Below are positions 37,046-45,353 of a stretch of 64,000 bases of DNA, in pieces (within the stretch, counting starts at the first letter, position 1; every line of letters begins with the position of its first letter). The translations under genes were made by a program, and so were the position numbers. Under the pieces are notes generated by a model that was given only the letters and a program-made list of their open reading frames with translations, was not told where the DNA came from and searched no databases. Origin of the DNA: Algoriphagus sp. A40 (GTDB lineage Bacteria; Bacteroidota; Bacteroidia; Cytophagales; Cyclobacteriaceae); contig NZ_MUNY01000053.1 in NCBI RefSeq assembly GCF_002002735.1, positions 167,686-231,685 on the forward strand. The letters run 5' to 3'.

Positions 37046-37304
37046 ATGAATATCCACAATGACACGATTAGCAAATTAAATTGAAGTGGATAGGGAGGTC
37101 AAAGTTTGGAAATCTTAGATCCGAAGGATCAAAACTCTTCATAACCCCCGGTATAGCCGGGGGTAAATTCCCCACAAATAAAAAAAAGGAGCCCTGAAGG
37201 GGCGATAGGTTGAAGTGTCACCCCTTCAGGGCTCAAAGGAAGAGAATTCAATGGACACCCTGCACTTCGTACAGGGTCATGAATGGTTAGGCTCCTTCGG
37301 AGCT
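37046..37304. repeat. 0.26-kb structured dispersed repeat, copy 3
   Basis: Tandem partner of copy 2. Its last hairpin (GGCTCC-TTCG-GAGC) touches the KAS gene stop codon at 37304-37306, whereas the other copies continue with about 25 more bases. The element therefore ends exactly at the gene's stop. Confidence 0.88.
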
Positions 37305-38548
37305 TAACCCAAAAACTTCCTAAACACAACCGTAGAATTGTGCCCACCAAAGCCAAAAGCATTGCTCATCGCGACATTCACTGTTTTTTCCATGGCTTGA
37401 TTCACTACGATCTGTATTCCCTGAGGAATCGCCGGATCCAGATTTTCAATGTTGATGGAGGCAGGAATCACATTGTCTGTGATAGATTTAATTGCCAAAA
37501 TCGCCTCAACTGCTCCGGCAGCTCCCAAGAGGTGGCCGGTCATGGATTTGGTAGAACTCACCCAAAGGTTCGGCGAAGCACCAAATACCTTGGTCACAGC
37601 TTTCAGTTCGGCAATATCCCCAACAGGAGTCGATGTAGCGTGCAGGTTCAGGTAGTCCAAGTCAGCCGGGTTAAGCTGGGCTTCTGCCAAAGCCAGTTGC
37701 ATGGACTTGGCTGCACCGATTCCCTCCGGATGGGGTGTAGTCATGTGGTAGGCATCGGCAGTCATGGCAGCTCCGACGAGTTCGGCATAGATCCTGGCTC
37801 CGCGCTTCTTGGCATGCTCATACTCTTCCAGGATCAAAGCTCCGGCACCTTCTGCCATCACAAACCCATCCCGGTCCCGGTCAAAAGGTCTGCTGGCGGT
37901 CTTGGGGTCATCGTTTCGTCCGGACATGGCTTTCATCGCCGCAAATCCTCCAAAAGAAGCCGGAGTGATTGGCGCTTCGGAGCCGCCGGTGACAAAAACT
38001 TTGGCTTTGCCCAGTCTGATGTAGTTAAAAGCGTCCATCAGAGCCGTGTTGGAGGTGGCACAGGCAGATACGGGAGCATAGTTGATTCCCTGGAGCCCAA
38101 ACTTCATAGAAATCATCCCCGATGCCATATTGAGAAGCAGTTTGGGAATAAAGAAAGGACTGAACCGAGGCGTGTAGTCGCCCTTTACATAGCCTTCCAC
38201 TTCAGTTTCGAAGGTCTCCATGCCCCCCTGTCCTACTCCCCAGATGACGCCGATATCAAAAGGATCGATGGTCTGGAGATCCAAACCCGAATCAGCCAAA
38301 GCCTGGGAAGCGCTGTAAAGTGCATACTGTGTAAAAAGGTCGGTCCTTTTGATCTCATTGCGGTCCAGATACTTTTCCGGTTCGAAATGTGAAACTTCAC
38401 AGGCGATCTGAGAGCGGAATTTCGAAGCGTCAAATTTGCTGACCAGCCCGGTTCTGTTGACACCTTCCAGTGCATTTTTCCAAAAGCTATCCACTGAATC
38501 TCCCAGTGGATTGATGGTGCCCATGCCGGTTACGACTACTCTATTCAT
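37304..38548 (-). CDS. Beta-ketoacyl-ACP synthase II (FabF-like)
   Basis: A 414-aa thiolase-fold condensing enzyme, the standard KAS II length. The active site triad is visible: Cys at about 163 in VSACATSNTALMDAF, His in NLHATSTPVGD, and His in STKSMTGHLLGAAGAVEA. It elongates acyl chains bound to acyl-carrier protein. The ATG at 38548 begins MNRVVVTGMGTINPLG. No acpP or other fab gene is adjacent, so this may be a second KAS rather than the housekeeping FabF. Its stop is the edge of a dispersed repeat. Confidence 0.93.
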   Translation of the reverse strand: MNRVVVTGMGTINPLGDSVDSFWKNALEGVNRTGLVSKFDASKFRSQIACEVSHFEPEKYLDRNEIKRTDLFTQYALYSASQALADSGLDLQTIDPFDIGVIWGVGQGGMETFETEVEGYVKGDYTPRFSPFFIPKLLLNMASGMISMKFGLQGINYAPVSACATSNTALMDAFNYIRLGKAKVFVTGGSEAPITPASFGGFAAMKAMSGRNDDPKTASRPFDRDRDGFVMAEGAGALILEEYEHAKKRGARIYAELVGAAMTADAYHMTTPHPEGIGAAKSMQLALAEAQLNPADLDYLNLHATSTPVGDIAELKAVTKVFGASPNLWVSSTKSMTGHLLGAAGAVEAILAIKSITDNVIPASINIENLDPAIPQGIQIVVNQAMEKTVNVAMSNAFGFGGHNSTVVFRKFLG

Positions 38549-38585
38549 TGGTTTTCTATTTCTGTTTTGAATCCCTTGGAAATGA

Positions 38586-38651
38586 TTCCAAAAACCAGAC
38601 AACCCCTTCTACCCTATCCAAAGTTCGATTTCCGATTAAAAAATCATTCGA
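38586..38651. repeat. 66-bp repeat upstream of the KAS gene (pair with 40616-40681)
   Basis: An imperfect direct repeat of the 66 bases at 40616-40681. It lies about 40-100 bases before the KAS start, so it may contain the promoter. Shared core: CCCTATYCAAAGTTCG, then TTCGATT or CCGATT and AAAAATCATTCGA. Confidence 0.7.
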
Positions 38652-38734
38652 GATTCGAAATTAGGCGGACGGTATTCAGCATTTGATGTTCTGAATTTGT
38701 CTTTCGATAACCTTTTGCGGAGAGATATCTCTGA

Positions 38735-38768
38735 CAAAAAAAACCTCGGAATCATAAATCCCGAGGTT
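38735..38768 (-). terminator. Terminator after the baeRF gene
   Basis: AACCTCGG / CCGAGGTT stem (38742-38749 with 38761-38768), followed on the minus strand by a run of eight or nine T. It lies just past the stop at 38807. Confidence 0.75.
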
Positions 38769-38806
38769 CATTATTTATCAATTGGCCTATAATTCACTTC
38801 GCCTAT

Positions 38807-39961
38807 TCAATACCTAAATATCGCCGCAACACCTGTTTCGGACGGCATTTGGTCTGATGAAAGGACTGTGACATGACCGCCCATTCTCAGGGCCAATTCG
38901 CTCATGTCGTCCAATAAATCATCGACTTTTGGATTGTCCAGGCTTTTGTTTTGAACATTGCCTGTGACCAGATTGGTGATGCGACTCGCAATGATCCGAT
39001 CGGCTTCTATGATCAAGGTATAGACTCTTCCTTCCACCAGCGCCTGAGCCACAATCTTGATATCATCACTTCCCAGCCCACTTGCCTTGGCCTGCTGATA
39101 GCGCCCGATCAATTCTTCATGCTTTCTCAGGTATTCCGGTTCCATGATTTCCCAAGCCAATGCTGCCAATCTTTCATTGGAAACTGAACTTGGATTGATC
39201 TTGATGCCATCCTCCAGCAGCAGGGAGTTTTTACTCACTTTGTGAAAAAGGTGGTGATGCTCCGGCAGTGCAGCGAGGACCAACGGCAGGCCTGATTTTT
39301 TTGAATAGCCTTCAAAAACTGCATTCGCTACCTCCCGGAAGTATTGTTCTACCTCCCCAAGAGATTCATCCTTTTTGCTTCCCTGGATAAAATGAAAGCT
39401 TCCCGTGGCAGAATTTCGGTTCAAATTGGTTGATGCCTGTTCTCCATCCAGCGCTTCGACAGCCTCCTCCTCTACTTCCGCATGGAGTTCCATCTCAACC
39501 AAGGAATGACGGTTGCCTTCAAAAAACTTCACCTCATTCAGGCTCAATGCCAACACATGAAATCTTCCCGTTGATTGCAGGGATTGCTGAAGGGGTTTGG
39601 TATGGAAGCTGTCCGCCACAATGGCCATCTCTTCAGGTGCTTCATTCAGGTCAACTGCTCTCAGAAAATCAGCTGCGCTAAAAATCGCCAAACCCAGAGA
39701 CGTATGATTCCAAAAATCCTCCATACCGGTCAGTTCCAACAAAGGCTGAATGTAGTCCCGAGTCTCATCCTTCGAATACTTGAGCAGCAGTGAAGCTTCT
39801 AAATCCTTGATCAGATTTTTGAACCGAACAGGGTTTTGAAGGTTTTCCGGATGACTGCGATGGGTGGGCATGTAGAGCGAAAGGCAGGGAGGCTGGGAAT
39901 CTGCCAGAAGTTCCATCAGGACTTCCTTATTCAGGGTCGTGGTGTTTTTGTTGGTTTTCAT
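38807..39961 (-). CDS. baeRF-family protein (bacterial archaeo-eukaryotic release factor homologue)
   Basis: A 384-aa protein of the baeRF3/baeRF7-like group. The N-terminal part has PPCLSLYMPTHRSHPENLQNP, the middle holds GRFHVLALSLNEVKFFEGN and LPLVLAALPEHHHLFHKVS, and the end is a Pelota/eRF1-like module with GRVYTLIIEADRIIASR and ALRMGGHVTVLSSDQMP. These proteins may act on stalled ribosomes or in a stress response, though experiments are few. The gene is monocistronic and lies between two 66-bp repeats. Confidence 0.82.
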   Translation of the reverse strand: MKTNKNTTTLNKEVLMELLADSQPPCLSLYMPTHRSHPENLQNPVRFKNLIKDLEASLLLKYSKDETRDYIQPLLELTGMEDFWNHTSLGLAIFSAADFLRAVDLNEAPEEMAIVADSFHTKPLQQSLQSTGRFHVLALSLNEVKFFEGNRHSLVEMELHAEVEEEAVEALDGEQASTNLNRNSATGSFHFIQGSKKDESLGEVEQYFREVANAVFEGYSKKSGLPLVLAALPEHHHLFHKVSKNSLLLEDGIKINPSSVSNERLAALAWEIMEPEYLRKHEELIGRYQQAKASGLGSDDIKIVAQALVEGRVYTLIIEADRIIASRITNLVTGNVQNKSLDNPKVDDLLDDMSELALRMGGHVTVLSSDQMPSETGVAAIFRY

Positions 39962-40782
39962 AGAATGTTAAATAGTAGAGGATTAGAAAATGGAATGCAA
40001 AAACAGAAAAAGACAGAAGCCCAGCCTCTCAGGACATTCATTCGGCAGAAATCGCCGATCAAAAGGAACTAAAAGCCGGAAATAGAAGCCTGGGGAACAA
40101 AACTGAATGTAAAAGTTCAGAGAATTCGGAGGCTGATTTTCAAAGGGTGATTGAGAAATCAGATAATTGAAGGCATGTGACTTAACCTTCTCAAAATAAA
40201 TCCAAAGGCAAGCGAATGGGCCTTGGAGGGGACTTGATCAACACCCATTCGGATCACTTATCCGAGCTTGAGGATCGACTACTCCTAACCTAACGGCTGT
40301 GGGTGGGCAAAGTTGTCGGAGGTGGGCGGGGGATTTCAAATACCACTGCTTACGCTCGAACCACTGCAATAAACTACGCCGAGGTGAGGTAAATCAAGGC
40401 TGAAGGCCTGGCTGATTCTAACCCGGAGCGTGAGCTCTGGGAATGATGTATCGTGCAGCTGGCAAAAGGTCTTAAGGACCGATTTGGATTTATTGAATTT
40501 GGTAGTCGGCCTTTCAGGCTTACTGGGAGTTGGGTCGCCTGAGATTCCCAGTCCTGACGAGCTAGGTTGAAATAATTCGGCCTTTCAGTCCTGGGGTGGC
40601 TTAATTTCCAGCTGTCTCCAAAGACCAAACAACCCCCACTACCCTATTCAAAGTTCGTTTTTCGATTGAAAAATCATTCGATTGACAGATTCTATGGAGA
40701 AAAAGAAGGGTTGGGTGTGGATGCTTCGACAGGGCTCAGCACAAGTGTGGGATGAGAGAAGTTGGATGATTATTGGTTTGGA
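39962..40782. other. Gene-free stretch with composite palindromes
   Basis: About 820 bases. The centre (about 40370-40620) is a string of small palindromic pieces (GGCTGAAGGCC, GGAGCGTGAGCTC, GGTCTTAAGGACC, GGCCTTTCAGGC), resembling the structured repeat at 36.8 kb in design but not in sequence. The end contains the 66-bp repeat at 40616-40681. No gene was recognised. Confidence 0.55.
40616..40681. repeat. 66-bp repeat, second copy
   Basis: Partner of 38586-38651. The same-orientation copies bracket the baeRF gene and the gene-free stretch behind it. Confidence 0.7.
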
Positions 40783-41445
40783 TCAAACCTCACCCAAATA
40801 AACCGAATCAGAGAATGTTCTATTCTTGGTCCAGGCATTCTCCTGGCTAAACGCCAGAAAGGCATGCCATTTATCGCCCGATTCAGGAAATGGTAAGGCC
40901 AACAAATGGCTTTCCTTTTCTCTTGAATTTCCCTTAAACTCCCAGACTGATTTTTCCCGGTGTTCATGAATCAATACCAAAAAAGCCTCGTCCCGGGGAT
41001 TGGAACCTGCAATCCAGGAGTTGTTCCTCCAGGTAAACAAAACTCCGGTAGCTGTCCTTTCTGCCTTGGGTTCCTCCGGTCCAAGAAGGGATCCGCTACT
41101 TAATTTAACCAGGAAAATATCCAGAACCTTTTCCCTGCTGCTACCTACAAAAGAAAAACTGTTTTTGGCCGTAAACGAGACGGCAGCATGGTAGGCTTTC
41201 CTTCCACCAATTTCCCATTCCTGAAATCCAAAACGGATTAGGTGGGCAAAAAAACGAAGAAATTTATGGGTCTGTGTATTTACAGACTGGCTGATTTTTT
41301 TCGCTTCGGAGGTTCTTGCTTTTGTAGCCTTACTTTGCTTCCCGGGAGCTTTTCGGACATAAGTTTGGCCATCCAACTGGTAAAACACCAAGTTTCCTAC
41401 CTTACCCCTTATCCCTTCCAGTATACTTCCCTGTACTCTTCCCAT
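40783..41445 (-). CDS. DUF6266 family protein
   Basis: A 220-aa protein with the DUF6266 start: GSILEGIRGKVGNLVFYQLDGQTYVRKAPGK, rich in Gly and aromatic residues, then helices (HKFLRFFAHLIRFGFQEW) and a C-terminal beta-rich half (LFTWRNNSWIAGSNPRDEAFLVLIHE). The family is specific to Bacteroidota and uncharacterised. It has no signal peptide and is monocistronic, beside a repeat-rich region. Confidence 0.78.
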   Translation of the reverse strand: MGRVQGSILEGIRGKVGNLVFYQLDGQTYVRKAPGKQSKATKARTSEAKKISQSVNTQTHKFLRFFAHLIRFGFQEWEIGGRKAYHAAVSFTAKNSFSFVGSSREKVLDIFLVKLSSGSLLGPEEPKAERTATGVLFTWRNNSWIAGSNPRDEAFLVLIHEHREKSVWEFKGNSREKESHLLALPFPESGDKWHAFLAFSQENAWTKNRTFSDSVYLGEV

Positions 41446-41800
41446 AGTTTAAAAATTGATATCCGGAAGATTAAGTTAACACAAGTGTAATAATAATCAA
41501 ATAGTTATTAATCATTTTTCAATATTTGATCAATATCAAATTGCACTTCTATTGTTTAGTTATTGGTCTTAGAATAGTCTTTCATTGTTATGCTTCTTTG
41601 ATTTTTCTAACTGGGAAGCAGTAAAAGGGCAGATTGTAAATCCTATAACAGGACCTTGACAATGCATCCCGATTTCGGGAGTTGAGGATTATGCGGATCA
41701 GGCTTTTAGGAAGGTTCCCTTTTATGCCATGTTCAGAATGTTTTTTGGTGAAAGATGGCCAAATCTGAATGTGGGGAACTGAAAATCAAACCGAAAGTAG

Positions 41801-41854
41801 AATCTGTGGAATTTGTGGAATTTGTGGAATCTGTGGAATCTGTGGAATCTGTGG
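41801..41854. repeat. 9-bp minisatellite, six copies
   Basis: Unit AATCTGTGG or AATTTGTGG, in perfect register over 54 bases. Confidence 0.92.
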
Positions 41855-41898
41855 ACTTGACATGAATCCCCGGTATATCCAAAACCTAGCCTATATGT

Positions 41899-41976
41899 AG
41901 CTTTGATGCTACTTTGATGCTACTTTGATGCTGCTTTGATGGTGCTTTGGTGGTGCTTTGGTGGTGCTTTGATGCC
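41899..41976. repeat. 11-bp minisatellite, about seven copies
   Basis: Unit close to TACTTTGATGC, drifting toward TGCTTTGGTGG at the right end. It begins about 45 bases after the 9-bp array. Confidence 0.88.
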
Positions 41977-41987
41977 GGTTAGCGGCT

Positions 41988-42105
41988 GCTCGTTGTCGGG
42001 TTGTCAGCTGCGCGTTGTCGGGTTGTCGGGTTGTCAGCTTCGCGTTGTCGTGTTGTCTGGTTATCCAGTTGTCTGGTTGTCCGCTGCACGTTGTCAGTTT
42101 GGGAA
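41988..42105. repeat. GTTGTC-rich simple repeat stretch
   Basis: GTTGTC recurs roughly every 10-20 bases, with GGGTTGTC, GCGTTGTC and CTGGTTGTC variants. Similar text recurs near 63625-63700. Confidence 0.75.
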
Positions 42106-42129
42106 GGGCCCTGGAGGGGCCTAATCTTA

Positions 42130-43425
42130 ATAACCGTGGGTGGAGCGCAGCGGAGCCCACGGCATAAAAAGTAAAAGGCCATTGACCTCGGCGCAAGAAT
42201 AATGTGGGTAACGTAAACTCGATGCCGAGGTACGGAGATGGGGTATTGGGAGTTGGAGGGCATTGGGTTAGGCCTTGGGAACCTCAATAGTTGATTTCTC
42301 ATTGTTCTTTTTCTCCCGATACGCTGCGATGCTCAGGACAGGCTTTGATGAAAAAGAAAGTTCCCGATAGCGATCGGGACAAGACGCAGCAAACACTAGG
42401 CCACAGCGCACCCCGCTGCTGTTGTTTTGCCCACCCTGCAGCCTGGCCCAAACCTAAAACAGCCCACCGGGCTGTTTCCTAACGGTTTGTCCCCCGACCG
42501 CGCCCTCCAAACCATAATTTGTCTCTGCCGGAGGCGAGGTGTTGGAAAGATGTCGCATGTATAATTCGTGAGCCCGACCCTGAAGGGGTATCGTGAGGAC
42601 AGGGATGTTGATGCCGAGGAACGGAGATGGGGTATTGGGAGTTGGAAGGCTTTGGGTAAGGCCTTTAGGAACTTCGGTTGTGATTTTCTTTTACGTCCTT
42701 TTGGCTTGACCCAAAAGGACCAAAAGGTCAAGACGCAGCAAAGCTCCCACAGCACTAGGCCACCGCGCACCCCGCTGCTGTTGTTTTGCCCACCCTGCAG
42801 CCTGGCCCAAACCTAAAACAGCCCACCGCGGCGGGCTGTTTCCTAACGGTTTGTCCCCCGACCGCGCCCTCCAAACCATAATTTGTCTCTGCCGGAGGCG
42901 AGGTGTTGGAAGGATGTCGCATGTATGATTCGTGAGACCGACCCTGAAGGGGTCATTTATAACAGCCGTGGGTAGAGCACAGCGGAACCCACGGTAAAAA
43001 AAGATCAAAATCCATTCACCTCGGCGCAGGGGTATCGAAGGGACAGGGATGTTGATGCCGAGGAACGGAGCGGGAGGTTTGAAAGGTTAAAGGTTAAAAA
43101 TGGGAAGTTGGGAGGTGTCAAAAAAGCAGACTGAAGACTGCATACAAAAAAGCACAAGTCGGAAGACTTGCCCTAATGGGGGTTTGTCTCTGCCGGAGGC
43201 GAGGTGTTGGAAGGATGTCGCATGTATGATTCGTGAGCCCGACCCTGAAGGGGTCATTTGTAACAGCCGTGGGTAGAGCACAGCGGAACCCACGGTAAAA
43301 AAAAGATCAAAATCCATTGACCTCGGCGCAGGGGTATTGTATGGAAAAGGCTGTCGATGCCGAGGTACGGAGCGGGAAGTTTGAATGGTTAAAGGTTAAA
43401 AATGGGAAGTTGGGAGGTGTCAAAA
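42130..43425. repeat. Interleaved duplicated blocks of 150-300 bp
   Basis: Block P (about 150-190 bp, starting GCGCACCCCGCTGCTG and including GCCCACCCTGCAGCCTGGCC) occurs at 42403 and again at 42757. Block Q (CTCTGCCGGAGGCGAGGTG to CCCTGAAGGGG) occurs at 42518, 42886 and 43186. Block R (GTGGGTAGAGCACAGCGGAA, then CACCTCGGCGCAGG and GATGCCGAGG) occurs near 42130, 42965 and 43265. Degenerate P copies lie at 55.6-55.8 and 63.8 kb. Confidence 0.82.
43126..43170. repeat. Intact REP pair
   Basis: GCAGAC-TGAA-GACTGC at 43126-43141 and CAAGTC-GGAA-GACTTG at 43155-43170, the same alternating order as the cluster at 17.6 kb. Confidence 0.85.
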
Positions 43426-43427
43426 AA

Positions 43428-43470
43428 GCAGTCTGAAGACTGCATACAAAAAAGCACAAGTCGGAAGACT
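43428..43470. repeat. REP pair cut by the IS110 left end
   Basis: GCAGTC-TGAA-GACTGC at 43428-43443 is intact. The second REP reads CAAGTC-GGAA-GACT and then departs from the intact copy at 43155-43170, which ends in TG. I place the IS left boundary at 43470/43471. Confidence 0.8.
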
Positions 43471-43473
43471 CAT

Positions 43474-43686
43474 ATCTTTAAATTGAATCAAAAAACAGAA
43501 TAAAGGTGTAGCCTGACTCGAAGACTATGTACGGCAATGCTGATACTGGGCGCAAGGAATCACACCTTTATTCTTTCCTCTTCGAATCTGAATAGTACCT
43601 AAACATGAGGGGTTTATTTCTTTCAATGTTCCATATTATGAGTAAAGAATTAGAGGGGATCCTGTTTTTTTAAACCATCATATTCT
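43474..43686 (+). ncRNA. Candidate IS110 bridge RNA region
   Basis: The 213 bases before the transposase hold GAATAAAGGTGT (43498-43509) pairing with ACACCTTTATTC (43562-43573), enclosing about 52 bases. IS110 elements of the IS621 type carry a bridge RNA in this position, whose loops pair with target and donor DNA. The enclosed segment contains GAAGACT (43520-43526), the same heptamer that ends the left flank (43464-43470). The RNA itself is inferred. Confidence 0.4.
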
Positions 43687-44832
43687 ATGTTAAAATATTC
43701 TGTCGGACTGGATATTTCCAGCAAATCCATCAACGGCTGTTTATCCACTATAGATAACGGTCAAAAGGTTACAGTAAAAACCACCCAAACGTTTGCTAAT
43801 TCCAAAGCTGGTTTCAAATCCATAGATACTTGGATCCGGAAAAACCATAAAGACCAAAGCATTCCTCTGGTCATCTGTATGGAAGCCACTGGCAATTACC
43901 ATGAGTCTTGTGCCCTATACCTGTTTGAAAAGGGCTATTCTGTTTCAGTGGTCTTACCCAATAAAGCGAAGAATTATCTCAAATCGCTGGGAAACAAGTC
44001 TAAAAACGACAGTATAGACGCTAAGGGCCTTGCCCAGATGGGAGCAGAACAATGCCTGTCTATCTGGTCTCCATTTGGAAGGTATTTCTATGAACTGCGA
44101 TCCCTAACCAGACACCACCAAAGCTTGCAGGAACAAAAGACGAGTTCAAAAAACCAGCTCCACGCCATCAAAAACGGTATGTATTCTTCTAAAGCGGTTG
44201 AAAAACAGTTGGAAAATATGATCAAACTTATCGACAAGCAGCTCGAACAACTCGAGACCACCATCAAGAACCTTTTCCAATCCGAAGAAGAAGTCTGGGA
44301 AAAGGTCTGCAACATCTGTACGATCAAAGGTGTCGGGTTACTGACCACTGCCATCGTACTGGCCGAAACCAACGGCTTTGAACTGTTTGAAAATAGTAAG
44401 CAGCTGGTCAGCTATTCTGGATATGATGTCATCGAAAACCAGTCGGGAAAGCACAACGGAAAAACCAAAATCTCAAAAAAAGGTAATGCAAGAATCAGGC
44501 GGGCGATGTTCATGCCCGCATTTCAGGCTGTCACCTACCAAGTCAAACCTTTCTGCAACCTTTTCAATCGGACCTTCGAAAAGCATGGATTGAAAATGAA
44601 AAGTTATGTGGCTGTACAAAAGAAAATTCTAACCACCATCTACGCATTATGGAAAAACAACACTCCATTTAACCAGGAGTATCAACCCAAAATATCCAAA
44701 GAACAGGAGCTGGAGCTTCCCTCTCCGGTCAGCTTTGCAAAAGCTGAAAAAAGTAGTGCCGATCAAGTCGGCACTACACAAGGTAAACATCCAAGTGAAC
44801 GATCACTGCATGCTTCCTCTCCGGTATCGTAA
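43687..44832 (+). CDS. IS110-family transposase (DEDD)
   Basis: A 381-aa recombinase. The N-terminal RuvC-like domain has SVGLDISSKSINGCL, the Glu in ICMEATGNYHE and the Asp pair around SKNDSIDAKGLAQMG. A coiled coil (about 150-200) precedes the Transposase_20 domain with the serine region ICTIKGVGLLTTAIVLAET and SYSGYDVIENQSGKHNGKTKISKKGNARIRRAMF. It appears intact. The low-complexity C-terminal tail (LPSPVSFAKAEKSSADQVGT) reaches into the right end. Confidence 0.95.
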   Translation: MLKYSVGLDISSKSINGCLSTIDNGQKVTVKTTQTFANSKAGFKSIDTWIRKNHKDQSIPLVICMEATGNYHESCALYLFEKGYSVSVVLPNKAKNYLKSLGNKSKNDSIDAKGLAQMGAEQCLSIWSPFGRYFYELRSLTRHHQSLQEQKTSSKNQLHAIKNGMYSSKAVEKQLENMIKLIDKQLEQLETTIKNLFQSEEEVWEKVCNICTIKGVGLLTTAIVLAETNGFELFENSKQLVSYSGYDVIENQSGKHNGKTKISKKGNARIRRAMFMPAFQAVTYQVKPFCNLFNRTFEKHGLKMKSYVAVQKKILTTIYALWKNNTPFNQEYQPKISKEQELELPSPVSFAKAEKSSADQVGTTQGKHPSERSLHASSPVS

Positions 44833-44833
44833 A

Positions 44834-45097
44834 GGTAAAAAATTTCAAAAAAACTCTTGGTTTGAAAGATAGTACCTCATATTCTGAGAGCTTCTTTATC
44901 AAATTAAAGAAGTGCTTTAGGCTCCAGAAATTCAGTTCCAGCTCATATGCCAAAAGCATCTTCAAAGCACTTTTTGATCGGCTAGATCTCCTTTTTGATT
45001 TTATTAAGTCAAGGACCTCTCTTACAATGAAAAGAGTTATTGCAATTAATGCGGTAATCGGGATAGCTGATTCTAAATTTTTTAAAATACAATCCAT
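44834..45097 (-). pseudogene. Membrane protein truncated by the IS110 right end
   Basis: An ATG-started frame at 45097 begins with a signal-anchor-like helix (ESAIPITALIAITLFIVREVLDLIKSKR) and a helical segment (ALKMLLAYELELNFWSLKHFFNLIKKLSEYEVLSF). Its last part reads through the IS end into the antisense of the transposase (stop at 44774). The true C-terminus is missing, and the region left of the IS carries REP sequence rather than the rest of the gene, so a deletion or rearrangement accompanied insertion. The family is not recognised. Confidence 0.65.
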
Positions 45098-45257
45098 CTT
45101 AGTTATTTAGATGCGCCTTCTGGAGGTTAGTAAAATTGATTTTTGAGCTCAGTGGAATTTGCCTGCCCTACATTTCGGTAGCTTTCAAAGCTTTTACTTC
45201 CCCATTTGATCCTTTACTTACTCTTTCATTTATTCCAGTTTTTGTTTGAAACCATTA

Positions 45258-45353
45258 ATCTCGCCAAAATGGCGAGTTGTTGGCGAGATAGACTTCGATG
45301 ATCTTTATACTTTATTCTACCTCGCCACTTTGGCGAGTTGCTGGCGAGATAAC
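45258..45353. repeat. Two copies of a TGGCGAG box element
   Basis: Each copy is CTCGCCA-N3-TGGCGAG followed by TTG(T/C)TGGCGAGAT (45258-45292 and 45319-45353). They lie just past the stop of the deaminase-fusion gene on its strand. They could be operator pairs or a decayed extension of the coding repeat. Confidence 0.7.

Larger units (their letters stand above)
41446..43470. other. Two-kilobase gene-free repeat island
   Basis: No coding sequence is supported. It holds a 9-bp minisatellite, an 11-bp minisatellite, a GTTGTC-rich stretch, duplicated blocks of 150-300 bases with GTGGGTAGAGCACAGCGGAA and CTCTGCCGGAGGCGAGGTG, and REP palindromes up to the left end of the IS110 element. The open frames here are translated repeats. 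Nothing suggests an RNA gene, although several stems could form. Confidence 0.75.
43471..44880 (+). mobile_element. IS110-family insertion sequence
   Basis: A left non-coding segment of about 215 bases with a strong stem, a DEDD transposase and a short right end. The left boundary interrupts a REP at GACT. The right boundary is not certain; it must lie between the transposase stop (44832) and about 44880, where a truncated host gene begins. There are no terminal inverted repeats, as expected for IS110. Confidence 0.78.

Noticed and set aside
37283..38392. 369-aa open frame on the plus strand
   Set aside because: It is antisense to the KAS gene, whose catalytic motifs are intact; the plus-strand translation shows no family features.
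41801..42105. Possible CRISPR or regulatory array
   Set aside because: Units of 6-11 bases without spacers; simple-sequence minisatellites.
40374..42770. Several 60-120 aa open frames in repeat DNA
   Set aside because: They translate palindromes and minisatellites, have no starts with context and no family features.
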